64,000 nucleotides of DNA from Bedellia somnulentella (lineage: Eukaryota; Arthropoda; Insecta; Lepidoptera; Bedelliidae): contig OY755181.1 of the NCBI GenBank assembly GCA_963576735.1, positions 5,084,001-5,148,000 of the forward strand. Direction: 5' to 3'. The position numbers were made by a program, and so were the translations under genes. The notes under the pieces are model-generated. The model did not search any database and was not told the origin of the DNA. It worked only from the letters and a program-made list of their open reading frames with translations. Each line of letters begins with the position of its first letter. The stretch's first letter is position 1. Positions 10,090-21,073 of the stretch are shown here, one piece after another.

Positions 10090-10640
10090 TTTCCCACTTT
10101 TGGAAATGTGAGTGGAGAAATGATGGTAAAAATAAAGGTTGTTGGTGATGGGTCTCCAACCGCATCGCCCAACAATCCTTTAAAGGCTCCAATACCGTTA
10201 GTCGCCTCTTACGTATAACATAACATAAACGTTCACGCCGAATATCCCCGAAGGGTTGGCAGAGGTACTAATACTTCTGAACATCACGTGACTTTGTCAC
10301 CTGGTGTTCAGAGTACCCACATTTTGCATGGACAGTGTACTCACGTGATAGGGGGCAGGCCTATCGCCGTTTTGTACGAATGCACTGTCACATGACTAAG
10401 TACAACTCAGCCATGTGGGTTTCCTCACGATGTTTTCCCTCACCGTTAACAACCATGATAAACTAACCACACATATGTCTTTAGAAAAGACAAATGGGTG
10501 TAGGCCCGACCCAGGATTTGAACACTAGTCGTTTGCACGATAACCGAGTGTTCTACCCACTGGGCTATCACGGTTGCTTACGTATAACCACCGGAAGAAA
10601 TGGGGTAGTGCTGTTCTAAGCCGACACTACGCAGCAAAAG
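10090..10640 (-). mobile_element. Repeat B split by a SINE A insertion
   Basis: Minus-strand repeat B runs 10090-10219 (gatgggtctccaaccgcatc, gttagtcgcctcttacg) and resumes at 10577 (cttacgtataaccaccgg ... gccgacactac). The two parts join cleanly across the SINE. Confidence 0.85.
10220..10576 (-). mobile_element. SINE A (A1) nested in repeat B
   Basis: Complete minus-strand SINE from the (taaca)n tail to the head aaccgtgatagcccagtggg. Target-site duplication cttacgtataac at 10208-10219 and 10577-10588 (12 bp; up to 4 bp may belong to the tail). Confidence 0.9.
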
Positions 10641-10675
10641 TGGCTGAGGAATTTCTAATTATTATAATTATATGT

Positions 10676-10840
10676 CGGCGATAGGCCTGCCCCCTATCAC
10701 GTGAGTACACTGTCCATGCAAAACGTGGGTACTTTGAACACCAGGTGACAAAGTCACGTGATGTTCAGAAGTATTAGTACCTCTGCCAACCCCTTCGGGG
10801 ATATTCGGCGTGAACATTTATGTTATGTTATGTTATGTTA
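10676..10840 (+). mobile_element. SINE A, 5'-truncated, 13-bp TSD
   Basis: Starts inside the SINE body at cggcgataggcctgcccc and ends with four ttatg units. Flanked by tataattatatgt at 10663-10675 and 10841-10853, a perfect 13-bp duplication. The 5' truncation with intact tail is typical of target-primed reverse transcription. Confidence 0.9.
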
Positions 10841-10854
10841 TATAATTATATGTA

Positions 10855-10990
10855 TTTTTCCAGACTATCAATCGCCACTTTGCGCGATCCTGACTAATCT
10901 CTCTTGCTTTCCTCACAGTCATCATTTTATAATATGTAGAGTTAAATTCGTATCACTTCGAACCTTCGCCTTTGTAAGATCATCTTCTAC
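10855..10990 (-). mobile_element. LINE C 3' fragment, degenerate
   Basis: Reads gactatcaatcgccactttg and cgcgatcctgactaatctct, matching the minus-strand LINE C 3' region at 6417-6465. Confidence 0.5.
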
Positions 10991-11084
10991 CAACAACACA
11001 TAATAATAAGCACATTGGCACTTTATATTTCTTTCACCACTTTATTTAAAATATACACTTTATATAAGGATATAAAGAAGACGA

Positions 11085-11160
11085 CGTCCGTGGCCGAGTG
11101 GATAGGTCACTAGCTTCTCGGTCCGGAGGTTGCGGGCTCGATCCTCGCTTAGTGCAACAT
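11085..11160 (+). tRNA. tRNA-like sequence (possible SINE head or pseudogene)
   Basis: gtggccgagtggataggtca resembles an A box and gcgggctcgatcctcgc a B box. The ends (gacgtcc/tagtgca) do not form a clean acceptor stem. Most likely a tRNA-derived SINE head whose body is missing or diverged. Confidence 0.35.
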
Positions 11161-11404
11161 TTATTTGATGAGCAAAAATTATCATTTCTTAGTCTTGGAG
11201 GTTATTTATATGTATATTATATAATGTTAAATATATCGTTGATTTCGTATATACAAGTTTTACTTAGTTTGGGACTTACTTGATGTGCGTATAATATATA
11301 CGTATATTTATTTATTTAATATTAACACGAGAGTCTTATCAATTTATTTTCACAGCAAACCAGTTACTGTTGATATCAAGCTGTATTAGCTATGTACTTA
11401 AAAT

Positions 11405-11655
11405 CATACATATACATACATACACTCACGGCTATAATTCCCTAAACGGGGTAGCCAGAGCTTTGGAATGAGAAATTCCTCAGCCACTTTTGGAAGTTGA
11501 GTGGGGAAAGATGGTAATAATAAATGTTTTTGGTGACGGGTCTCCAACCACATCGCCCAAAAATCACTTAAAAAGCCCCTAGACCCTTAGTCGCCTCTTA
11601 CGATCACCCACGGGTAGAAATGGGGTAGTGTTATTCTAAGCCGACACTACACGGC
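11405..11655 (-). mobile_element. Repeat B, full-length copy
   Basis: Minus strand: tail at 11405-11425 (catacatacactcacggct), then gggtctccaaccacatcgcc and gttattctaagccgacacta at the 5' end. Confidence 0.8.
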
Positions 11656-12444
11656 ATACACGGTACTTAAAATCATTTAAAATTATTTAACGCATATAAA
11701 AATTAATATGATATCCATGGAAAACATATAATATATCTTTGTTACATGTATAGTGATGTAGATATGTTGACTTAGTTTTCCTGATCATTAAAAAGTATTT
11801 AATTTACCAATTTTTGACTGAGTAATTTTTTAAAGTGGCTAAAGAAATGCTGATTCCTAAGTGCTGACACCGCATATTTTTGATAAATATAATTTATGCA
11901 ATAGTTCATGTATTTTATAACTAAACGAATACATTTAGACTCAAATTGATATATTATTATGAAGCAAATCTGCTACGGCACTGAATCATTACAATACACA
12001 ATTAGGTTTAACAAACCCGTTGAACTTTGTGCATTGTGCGAGAGCAAAACCATGGAGCAGCATTAATTAAAACTTACTAAATGAAGCAGCATTTAATGTT
12101 TTAATAAACCTACATTTAAAGACCGAAATTGCTTACAAAGAGAATTTCAGCACTCGTTTTAATTGGTATATTCAGAAAAGTATTGCAGATATGCAAGTCT
12201 CACTTTTTCCTTATTAAATGTTTTACATAGATTTATTTCTAATGAAATGCGGGTTGTTGGGTCTTTGTGTCCTTTATTTATGAATAAAGATACTCACTAT
12301 GGAGGCATTCCATTTGTTGGTTAAAATGTGACAGAAAACGTGAAAAAATTGCGGGCAAACGTAAATATTATAAGTAAAACTTATTGTTCTAATAAATTTT
12401 AGAATACTCAGTTAAAATTAAATGATGTCATCATCATCATTTGT
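11656..12444. other. No recognisable feature
   Basis: AT-rich non-coding sequence. Confidence 0.5.
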
Positions 12445-12625
12445 CTGTTACGTCTTGAGATTTGACCCCATTTCAGGAAGTTAAATAGGGCAAATATGTA
12501 GATAAATGATAATTTGTGATGGGTTACCACATGGTCAAACAATCACTTAAAAAGCCCTGATACCTTTGCCTTTTACGACAACCGCGGGAAGAAATGGGTT
12601 AGTGCTATTTTCAGCCTACACTACT
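12445..12625 (-). mobile_element. Repeat B, degenerate
   Basis: Blocks gtgatgggttaccacatgg, aatcacttaaaaagccctga and gaaatgggttagtgctattt keep the order of repeat B on the minus strand. Confidence 0.5.
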
Positions 12626-14219
12626 TTTGAGATGATGCAGCGTACATGGTCTGGTCTTGATAAAAAAAAACGCCAATTAGTCGCTTGGGAATTAATATTA
12701 ACGAAGTATTCTTCCGTAAAGTTAAGTAACGTTATTCTTCCAAAGTATGTGATTGTGTTACCTTGTATTTAACGTTGTTATAAATTTAACTTGTTATAAA
12801 TAAAATTTTGCAATATTATGAAATAAAGCTGAGGTGGTTTTTAAGGAACTGAGCGCTGTAATATCAAACGACTATTTTCAACACAGAGTTGTAAAGAAAA
12901 TTTCACCTTTTTATCCAAATTATTTAGAGGCATAGAAGTCTTTTTTATCATGTTGGGAAATATGATAAAAATTTAGTTGAGAAACGAAAAAACACAAATA
13001 TGCCTTTGCTGTTTTAAGGTTATTGAATAATTCGAAAAACATATTTCGGTAAGAAAGAAAACTGTTTCATTATTCCATTTATATTTATTGAAGCGTAATG
13101 TGATTGTTGGCTGCGGCCGGTGAAGTGTTAGCTTTTTCGTTTTCTGAGTGGAGTTATTGTGTTAATAAAATGTTGTGTATTACGCCCGTTCTCAGAAAAA
13201 AATATCTAACGCAGGAGGAAAAATTTATTTACAAAGATTAAAGACAACTACTCATATGTCGCAGATTTGTGATTGTTTAAATTTGATGGTTATATTCTAC
13301 TTTGTATAGTAAAATATCACTAAGTAGGTTTGAGTTCACTTTATTATTTTTACATATAAGTGAATTGTTTCTATCTTGTTTTTTTTTGTATTTGCTTTTA
13401 AGAAGTGGTAATGAGTGTTACTATGCTCTAAATTGTAGTTGGTTTATTAGAAACAGTGGCCAATCAATTACTCTATGGAAGTGGCTATTCTTTCTTTGTG
13501 AAACATTTCTTCATTTACGATTAAATATATTTATAATTTTGATGATTAAATTTGAATACATAAAATTTTATAGTAACACAAAGGCCAGTATATGAATAAA
13601 CGTATATATAACATATTATTTACTAATTTATTTAATTATTACGTCCGATTTAAGTCACATTGGTGTATCTTGTCTTCTTAACTCCCAAAACTAAGCTTCT
13701 ACGGCAAGAATAGAAGAAGTTCAATTTGACATTATTAGAAATATACTTACACATATCATATTTATTTTGAATAGAAATCTTCAATATATATTTAATTAGT
13801 TTTACTTTTTGATTTAAAACTTAGAGATAGGTTATAGTCTGTTTAGTATGTAATACATAAGTTGGTTTTACTCCAGGTTAATTGAATAACGATGTCTCTG
13901 TGCCACACACAACCAGACATTTTAATTAAGTTTTCAATCAATATTCGCTCATGTGGCAATATAGGTATCAATATGTATGTAGACTTCTATTATAGTAGTT
14001 ATTGGGTTTTGATTGTTGATTATAAAATCTTTTCTTGATTAATATTTTTAACGTACCCAAAGAAAGCAGTAATATTAACTTTATCATTTTCAAAAAGGTC
14101 GTTTATTTTTATTTATAGAATTTACCCTGCTTGTACTCGCCAATTTATGTAAATGCAGTAAGAATAAGATAATGTTTTAAAACAGTACAGTAGTGAAAAA
14201 TACAAAAAAAAGGCTTAGC
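12626..14219. other. No recognisable feature
   Basis: AT-rich. The longest ORF (13302-13595, 97 codons) is hydrophobic by composition only and matches no family I know. Confidence 0.5.
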
Positions 14220-14330
14220 TTAATAAGAAATTATTTAGCCACTTTTAGAAGTTGAGAATGGAAAAAAGTTAGTGACGAGGCTGCAATCACATAGACCAAC
14301 AATCACTTAAAACGTAACAAAGCCCTAAGG
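14220..14330 (-). mobile_element. Repeat B fragment, degenerate
   Basis: agccacttttagaagttgag, ggctgcaatcacatagacca and caatcacttaaaa keep the repeat B order. Confidence 0.45.
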
Positions 14331-14702
14331 AACTTCGTACTAATGATTCAAATCAATTAGTAGTGACAAGAAATAATAAATGAATTTCAGTCATATATTT
14401 TGATTGTGTGTGTACAATGGAGAATGTGTGGTTTAAAAGAACTAAAATCATGCCGTCAGAAAATATAATATTACTTTTTCTGTAAACTACGTTCTTTGAG
14501 TTGCTGCGAGTTTGTAAAATTCTGAGAGATTAACACAGAACAATTATATTGCTTATGTAATAACATCTTCATTCAAGAGCCAAGACATCCAATTCATATT
14601 TTGGATTTATAATAATAAAAATCCGATGAGTTCGCAATAATACTTTTTCTTGAGCAATACTGATTAAGGTTTCGTAGAAAATTTGTTTTACTTTAGACTT
14701 GA
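14331..14702. other. No recognisable feature
   Basis: AT-rich, no motif. Confidence 0.5.
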
Positions 14703-15222
14703 GGCGACGTGACAGCTCAATGGGTAGAACACTTGTTAACGTGCAAACGACTATAGTATTTTTACCGACTCGCTGCAGACGCGGTCATAAATCATAACAG
14801 ATAAAAAGTTGGGAGCAGTGCAACCTCGTTATCGATATGTGCGAGTCATCGACTCAAAATACCCTAACTTGATCACCTCACAAAAATGATTTTCTATCGA
14901 TCAACTATCGACATGAAAACAACGCGGCCCTAGGCAAGCCCATAAGACCCATAAGTGGAAGCGAGATAGAAACACTGATAATAATTTATGACCGCGTCTG
15001 CAGCGAGTCGGTGAAAATACCATAGTGTTCAAATCCCGGGTAGGGCCTACACCAATTTGTCTTTTCTAAAAGACATATGTGTGGTTAATTTATCATGGTT
15101 GTTAACGGTGATGGAAAATACTGAATTGTACTTAGTCATGTGACAGTGTATTCGTACAAAACGGCGATAGGCCTGCCCCCTATCACGTGAGTACACTGTC
15201 CATGCAAAACGTGAGTACTCTC
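14703..15222 (+). mobile_element. SINE A interrupted by a MITE
   Basis: Head gaggcgacgtgacagctcaa at 14701, then interruption after gcaaacgacta (14743-14753). The SINE resumes at 15023 with tagtgttcaaatcccgggta and runs to about 15222 (gcaaaacgtgagtactct), lacking its 3' tail. Confidence 0.85.
14754..15022. mobile_element. 269-bp MITE with TA target duplication
   Basis: Terminal inverted repeats of about 39 bp share accgactcgctgcagacgcg and gtcataaat; the outermost bases are tagtattttt versus tggtattttc. TA flanks both sides (14752-14753, 15023-15024), and removing the element plus one TA restores the SINE A sequence cgactagtgttc. No coding capacity. TA target and TIRs suggest a Tc1/mariner-type donor, but the donor is not identified. 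Confidence 0.85.
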
Positions 15223-15894
15223 GAAAATACGTGATTACGAACGTATCAACTGTAACTTTGTTAAGTAAGTAGGTCTAAAATAAACAATGCAGTAACTGGG
15301 TACACAGCTTTTCGGCTTTGTTTATTAAGTCCTTTGTAAATTGACGTTTCAGTACAAACATGAAGGTTGAATGAAAATTCATATTGACGCTTTTGATGTT
15401 TCAAATCTATGTCTACATTATTCACCAAGAGAAATCAAAGTGTTTGTGGTCAATAATAATTTAGATCCTTCTTTCATTATTAACCCTTAATTCTAAAAGC
15501 AAAGATGCACTTAACTTGCTATTTGGCTTCAAAATGGCCTTGGATTTTGGATACTCAAGATCAAAATAAAGTACAACTCAACGGTATAGGCATTATGATA
15601 TAAAAATATGCTATGTATATTGACTTTCCACAAGGTGTAATAACGAGTTGGTGAAGGTTGCGGGAAGCCATTGAATAAGTACAAAAGATCATTTACGGAA
15701 AGGTCAATGGGCGAAATCTGACCCGGTCAATGAAAGTTTGTGTACAAAAACCAAACTAATTTTAAATTATTAAGTTACATCCCACATTTTGTAACCGGTA
15801 TTTTTTATTAAAAGAAAGGCTGTTTGTAACTTATAATATAACATTGAAAAAATGGGAATTTTGAACCCAACAGAATAAGGTAGACGTAGTATCG
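15223..15894. other. No recognisable feature
   Basis: AT-rich. No long ORF or repeat family recognised. Confidence 0.5.
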
Positions 15895-15918
15895 AAAGTT
15901 ATTACTGGTCTTGCATAT

Positions 15919-16989
15919 GTCGCAGGCATTTTGTACGATTTTGCCATTTACATACGGCGTCGGCAATTTATATACGCTCGCTGTCATGAAAAATGCCGAA
16001 GGCAAAATGTATAATGCCGTGTCATTATCTAATATGCCGAAACATTTGATTGACGATTGAATCGCCATATACATAATGCCGCGGCAAATTGAAGTATTTA
16101 GTTCTGTTTCTTACCACGCGCGTCGCTGTTGACCAAAACAAACGAAATGGCGTCAAGTAGTGGTTTTGTGACACAAAAAGTTATTGAAAACAGTGCAAAT
16201 ACTGTGTGTTCAGAAGACTTTTCGCAAAATAATTGTGATTTTAAAGACACTTACTATAGTGAGTTGAAAAAGTATTACGATCTTCAAGCGGGAGCAGTAA
16301 AAAAACCGTGGACAACTGAGAAGGTTTTTGAGGTTAAAAAAGATGCTAAGGTGTCCATAGAATCTGGTTCTCGGAAGACCCCTGCACAATATTACTGGTC
16401 AAAAAAATATGAGGTAATGAGTATTGGTGATCTGGACTACCTTATTCTAAAAAAAGATAGCCCTGAAAGTCCAACGGTTTGTGTAATACCGTTAGAAGAA
16501 TATTACGACACATTATTAGATATTCATAGAGGTTGCGGACATGGTGGTCGAGACAAAATTCAGTATCAAATTAAGGATAGATTTATTATTGTGAGAAAAG
16601 CAATCGACTTATTCGTCTCATTGTGTCCTGTCTGTGAATCTAAACGTAACATACCAAAGAAAGGCATCGTAGTTATACCAATTATATCTAGAGATTTTAA
16701 TGAGAGGGGTCAAGTCGATCTGATTGATCTACAGTCAGCACCAGATGGTCAGTTTAAATGGCTCCTCAACTACCAGGATCATAGCACTAAGTTAAGTTTA
16801 TTACTAAAATAAAGTCTGATTTGTCCAAACTGTGTTTTCTTCATGGTCACCCTAAAACTACAACCAACGTTGAAATTACAACAATTGAACGAGTTGTCAT
16901 TTTGCCTTCGGCATTTCTCATAACAGCAAGCGTTTATAAATTGCCGACGCCGTATGTAAATGGCGAAATCGTACAAAATGCCTGCGACA
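15919..16989 (+). mobile_element. Ginger/KRBA2-like integrase element bounded by 91-bp inverted repeats
   Basis: Left arm 15919-16009 and right arm 16898-16989 are inverted copies with about 5 mismatches in 91 positions (both contain gcaggcattttgtacgatt and catacggcgtcggcaattta). They flank one ORF (16129-16812). True termini are uncertain: similarity fades just outside gtcgcagg. The left interior has extra atgccg motifs (16013-16081). The arms each produce a similar short ORF only because they are the same DNA. Confidence 0.7.
16129..16812 (+). CDS. Integrase-like protein, truncated (Ginger / KRBA2-like)
   Basis: 227 codons. The N-terminal half is unremarkable (FKDTYYSELKKYYDLQAG...; SRKTPAQYYWSKKYEVMSIG). 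Residues about 128-170 form an integrase zinc-binding H2C2 finger: H-RGCG-H-GG near 132-136 and C-x2-C in LCPVCESKR near 164-167. The following GQVDLIDLQSAPDGQFKWLL is the start of an integrase catalytic core, with the first Asp in VDLIDLQ. The frame stops at HSTKLSLLLK*, so the second Asp and the Glu of the D,D,E triad are missing. Proteins of this layout are usually named KRAB-A domain-containing protein 2-like and relate to Ginger cut-and-paste transposases, whose integrase resembles retroviral/LTR integrases. The start may be the second Met (EMASSSG) at 16147. The ORF is otherwise undamaged, which is unusual for a dead copy. Confidence 0.7.
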   Translation: MTKTNEMASSSGFVTQKVIENSANTVCSEDFSQNNCDFKDTYYSELKKYYDLQAGAVKKPWTTEKVFEVKKDAKVSIESGSRKTPAQYYWSKKYEVMSIGDLDYLILKKDSPESPTVCVIPLEEYYDTLLDIHRGCGHGGRDKIQYQIKDRFIIVRKAIDLFVSLCPVCESKRNIPKKGIVVIPIISRDFNERGQVDLIDLQSAPDGQFKWLLNYQDHSTKLSLLLK

Positions 16990-17194
16990 CATACACGGCC
17001 GTCGTACAATTTGTAGCTGCGCGCATATAGCCAGCGTGGTCTATATTTTGTCATGGGCCAGACACCAGGAACAAACAGATGCACCTGCGGCATTTTAAAA
17101 TCAGATAATTATACCCATAGACATTGATTATGTAGAATAAAACTTAAAATAATGATTTTCTTTATTTTAAGTATTTGAAAAATGTATATTGTTA

Positions 17195-17450
17195 CATACA
17201 TACATACATATACTCACGGCTATAAATCCCTAGAAGGGGTAGCCAGAGCTAAGGAATCAGAAATTCCTAAGCCACTTTTGGAAGTTGTGTGGGGAAAAGA
17301 TGGTGAAATAAAGGTTGGTTGTGGTGGTGTTGGTTGGTGATGGGTCTCCAACCGCATCGCCCAAAAATCCCTCAAAAGCCCCAAAATCGTTAGTCGCCTC
17401 TTACGAAAGAAATGGGGTAGTGCTATTCTAAGCCGACACTACACAGCTAT
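17195..17450 (-). mobile_element. Repeat B, near full-length copy
   Basis: Minus strand from catacatacatatactcacg to gccgacactacacagc. The gggtctccaaccgcatcgcc core is intact. Confidence 0.8.
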
Positions 17451-17756
17451 GTATATTGTATATTATATGTATATTATATTATATTTATATTGTTAATCTG
17501 TCATAAAGTGAATTGTATTGTTCTTAGAAGCTAATTACAAAAATACTTTTACTAAAATATTGTCAATTTTTTTTTGTATCCTGACAGAAGCCACAGTGAT
17601 GCGCCCTATATTTCCATAAACTGGGGGCACTTAGCAATCCATTTTACCCTATTTGGTTCTTGTACGCCATGGGTATACATTTCATACTATGGTGCCCAAT
17701 GACCTTTCCGTGGAGGTCAAAACGACGGGGGTGTTAAAGCCAAAGTACAAGTACAA
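17451..17756. other. Unassigned
   Basis: AT-rich up to 17580, then a more balanced stretch (17585-17745, tgggggcacttagcaatcca...) that looks like decayed repeat sequence but matches nothing I recognise. Confidence 0.4.
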
Positions 17757-17801
17757 GTAGTAAAAGATTGATGGACGTAAACGAAGCTAGAGAGGCTTGT
17801 C
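17757..17801 (+). mobile_element. LINE C, left part of an interrupted copy
   Basis: aaaagattgatggacgtaaa and cgaagctagagaggcttgtc encode the KRLMDVNEAREVCQ part of LINE C. The copy resumes at 21074 (gtcaggatcgtacgaagtgg) after the nested LINE and Dong-like elements. Confidence 0.8.
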
Positions 17802-19614
17802 TTAGTAGCTAAAGAGTTGGATAAAGGGAAGAAGTGCCTAACGATATTTATCGACATTGCAAAAGCTTTCGACACTACCTGGTCCCCATTTTTACTAAAT
17901 AGTCTAGAAAAATTAGGCATACGTGATACACAACTTCAATTATTTTCTAGTTTTTTAACCGATAGATCCCAATGCGTCAAAATAGACGGATTTTGTGGTT
18001 CCGATAGACCGATCAAGTATGGTGTTCCTCAAGGAAGTTTATTAGACCCAACATTATTCCTTACTTATATAAATGAATTATGCAACATCAATTTGCAAAA
18101 CGGTCAGGTCATATCCTTTGCAGACGATACAGCTATAACTTTTACTGGCAATTCATGGAATCAAGTATTCGATAGTGCTAATGCTGGTTTCAAAAAAGTA
18201 TGCTTGTGGTTAAGTAACCACCTACTCTCATTGAATACAAGCAAAACCCATTACATTACTTTTGGAATTAGCAATAAATCAATGCCTTCATCACACGAAT
18301 ACTCTGTTTCTGTGGATTGCCAGCACACCTCCGCTGATAAACCGTGCACATGTACATATCTTACACGTGTTGATAAAATTAAATATCTGGGTATTATTAT
18401 AGACAGTAAATTAAACTTCAGTCATCACATCGAATATCTGTGCAATCGTGTTAGAAAACTAATTTATATTTTTAAAAGAATTCGTTACGTAGCTGACCCC
18501 ACTTTGTTAAAATCTATCTACCAGGCACTGTGCCAATCTCTGTTAATTTACTGCATTACATCGTGGGGCGGTGCAGCAAAGTCGAACTTATTAAGAGCCG
18601 AAATTGCACAGAGAACCATTCTAAAGGTAAGCTCATCCAAACCACGCTGGTGTCATACTGCTGACTTGCATTCTGATTGGGATACTCTTAGTGTAAGACA
18701 ATTATTTATATTATACACAATTTTGAAACAGCATTCGCTTGTTCTCCCAGACGAGGTCACATCGAAGCGGAATCGAAACATTATTCCATCCACACGTTTC
18801 AAAACAGCTTTTATAAACCGATTTTTCTGTTTCTTCGGACCATATCTTTATAATAAAATAAATAATTATATTCCAATTCACTTCCTTAATCATTACGAAT
18901 GTAAAAATAGTGTCACTTCGTATTTAAAACAAATGACTTACGAAATAGCTGAATCCCTGCTCCTTACCCAAAAATAACCTTGTAATAAGAATTAATAATA
19001 TAAGAGGGTTACACTAATTATTTTCCATATGTATGTGTGTGTATGTGTATATATGTATATATATACATGCATAGTTTAATATTTAATGTTTCTCTTAAAT
19101 TTGGTTTTCTATACTTTCCGAGATTCTCTGGATTGATTATTGGATTTTTATTTTATGTAGACCTGTAACTATTGTTGATTGAGAGGTTAACTTTTTTTAA
19201 CTTTTTTTTTTGTATTATGTATTTTGCAATATTTTTGGCAACGAATGCTATTTTACATGTTAGTATTATATAAAATGAAATTAATACAGTAACCTAATAA
19301 TAATAGTAATACCAGTGCTGTCTTTTCCACCTTGATACGACCATTTGATTCTAAATTTTCTTGTTTTTGCGAATTCCCGAGTATTTAAAGTGTAAATGTA
19401 TATTCTGTATTTAATTAATTTAAGAGCCGAGTGCTAAAAAGTGTATTGCATTGTATATGCTAAACACCGGGCTTATTGTCTTAAAGCTCAGTGAGTTGAT
19501 GCCTATATCAGACCTGGGTTTATTATAGGCGTCAAGTAAGATATATATTGGTGATATGACTAAATGATTTTATTGTATTAGGTTCTTTTTTGAAATAAAG
19601 ATATTATTATTATT
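17802..19614 (+). mobile_element. Jockey/CR1-like LINE, 5'-truncated, (ATT)n tail, inserted in LINE C
   Basis: Begins in the RT domain at the junction after ttgtc (17797-17801). The matching target duplication lies before LINE C resumes (ttgtc at 21072-21076). The 3' UTR runs 18978-19600 and ends gaaataaagatattattatt. The Dong-like element at 19615 is inserted inside this ATT tail, with more TTA units at 21057-21073. Confidence 0.85.
17817..18977 (+). CDS. Reverse transcriptase, N-terminally truncated, of a Jockey/CR1-like LINE
   Basis: 386 codons open; the first codon is an artefact of truncation (the frame is open from about 17775). Motifs in order: FIDIAKAFDT (about 11-20), GVPQGSLLDPTLF (69-81, where most elements have G-P, so changed here), FADDTA (101-106, the catalytic palm; YADD in most relatives), NTSKTHYITFG and KYLGIIID (thumb border), then the C-terminal region CITSWGG...FNRFF-type sequence with PYLYNKINNYIP. 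Endonuclease and RT fingers are lost. The frame has no stop, so decay since insertion is slight. Confidence 0.85.
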   Translation: MDKGKKCLTIFIDIAKAFDTTWSPFLLNSLEKLGIRDTQLQLFSSFLTDRSQCVKIDGFCGSDRPIKYGVPQGSLLDPTLFLTYINELCNINLQNGQVISFADDTAITFTGNSWNQVFDSANAGFKKVCLWLSNHLLSLNTSKTHYITFGISNKSMPSSHEYSVSVDCQHTSADKPCTCTYLTRVDKIKYLGIIIDSKLNFSHHIEYLCNRVRKLIYIFKRIRYVADPTLLKSIYQALCQSLLIYCITSWGGAAKSNLLRAEIAQRTILKVSSSKPRWCHTADLHSDWDTLSVRQLFILYTILKQHSLVLPDEVTSKRNRNIIPSTRFKTAFINRFFCFFGPYLYNKINNYIPIHFLNHYECKNSVTSYLKQMTYEIAESLLLTQK

Positions 19615-21056
19615 GGAAATACTTTTAGTTCCTCGCCTCTCCCATGGCCGAAACAGAAAATTAAAATTTTAAATGGGAGAGGCGGTACTCCCCGACAAGA
19701 GCACAGTCGGTCGGGGTCAGGGAGTCAGGTTTAAGAACCGACGGACGATCCGAGCCGTATCGAGCAGCACCGCTTTCTGCATTTGTGCTGGAACCGACAC
19801 GCCACAGAAATCCAACCGCCTCAAGTTGGTCGCGAGGCTGGTTGGAATTAACCCGTTCGCGGACAAAACAATTGGGATTATTTCTGTCGAAGTCACACCC
19901 CACGTGTCGGTGATCTCGTGAGCCAGATCGAGATATTTCCGACGCTTCTCGGTCTCGGCTTTCACGAGACCCTCGTCATGAGGGATAGTGACATCCACTA
20001 GAAATACCCTCGACTGCGACCGATCCCATACCACGATATCAGGCTTATTCGCTAGAATAGTCCTGTCCGTGATAACAGATCGGTCCCAATAGATTTTGGC
20101 ACGGTCGTTTTCTAGGATTGGCTCCGGCAGATACTTGTAATACGGCAGCCTCTGTTGCAAGAGTCCGTACTTGAGAGCGAGCTCCTGATGCAGGATTTTG
20201 GCTGCTTGGTTCTGTCTGTGCAAGTACTCAGTGTTAGCAAGAGCCGAACAACCGGAAATAACATGCCTAAGTGACTCTCCGGGACGGCCACATGCTCGAC
20301 AAACGTCTGTGGTACCGTCCTTTAGGATGTACTTCCGATAGTTCCGCGTCTTGATAACCTGGTCTTGTATTGCACAGACAAAACCTTCGGCTTCCCCAAA
20401 GAGGTCCCCGAAACGCAGCCAATGCAGGGAGGCTTTACGGTCCACGAAAGGTTCGTGAAGTACCTTGTAAAACCTCCCGTGCATCTCCTTCTCTTTCCAT
20501 ACAGACTCCCGATCAGAGGTGCTAAGTACCTCCGGGGTTCGACGATAAGGGAGTCAGTCCTTTATCACTAGCGACCACCTCCCCCCGAATACTATCATCC
20601 GTCATCGTCAAAAAATAGTTTCTGAGGTTGCATACCTCGCGGTTGTGCATGGTTTTGGCACTCAAGAGGCCTCGACCACCACACTTCCGCGGGATATACA
20701 ATCTCATAACCGACGACCTCGAATGATGCATTCGATGAGAGGTCATCATCGTGCGGACTCGTCTGTCCAGAGCGTCGAGTTCGGTCTGAGTCCATCTAAG
20801 CACGCCAAATGTGTACATCAGTACAGGCATGACCTAGGAGTTAATGGCTCGGATCTTATTAACGCCTGACAAGTAGCTATTAAGCACACTTTTCAGGCGT
20901 TCATAAAACTCCTCGCAAACACCCTGTTTCATGTCTGCCACCTTCACACCGATGGTTTGTGACATGCCCAGATACCGGTATGTTTCAGCCTCGGAGAGTG
21001 CCCTCAAATGATTGGTGCCAACATCGACACCATCAGAGTGCACGACATGCCCCTTC
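19615..21056 (-). mobile_element. Dong-like R4-clade LINE, 5'-truncated copy in an ATT/TTA tract
   Basis: Nearly identical to the 3' part of the element at 47351-51265. It sits between gatattattattatt (19601-19614) and ttattattattatt (21057-21073). The 3' UTR hairpin (19634-19645 with 19673-19684) is conserved. Confidence 0.9.
19717..21054 (-). pseudogene. Dong-like ORF, C-terminal half, inactivated
   Basis: Covers the end of the RT domain (KGHVVHSDGVDVGTNHLRAL) to the C-terminus RIVRRFLNLTP. Compared with the intact copy: a Trp codon (NSWVMPV) has become a stop at 20834-20836, and 17 bp are missing near 20541, shifting the frame after DKGLTPLS. The zinc-finger CRACGRPGESLRHVISGC and the endonuclease KPDIVVWD...VDVTIPHDE are preserved in the last segment (20484-19717). 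These breaks and the loss of the RT core make it non-autonomous. Confidence 0.9.
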
Positions 21057-21073
21057 TTATTATTATTATTATT

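Noticed and set aside
15808..16074. ORFs at 15808-16074 (-) and 16821-17030 (+) share ASVYKLPTPYVNG and might be a conserved peptide.
   Set aside because: They are translations of the two inverted-repeat arms, which are almost identical DNA; the similarity says nothing about coding.
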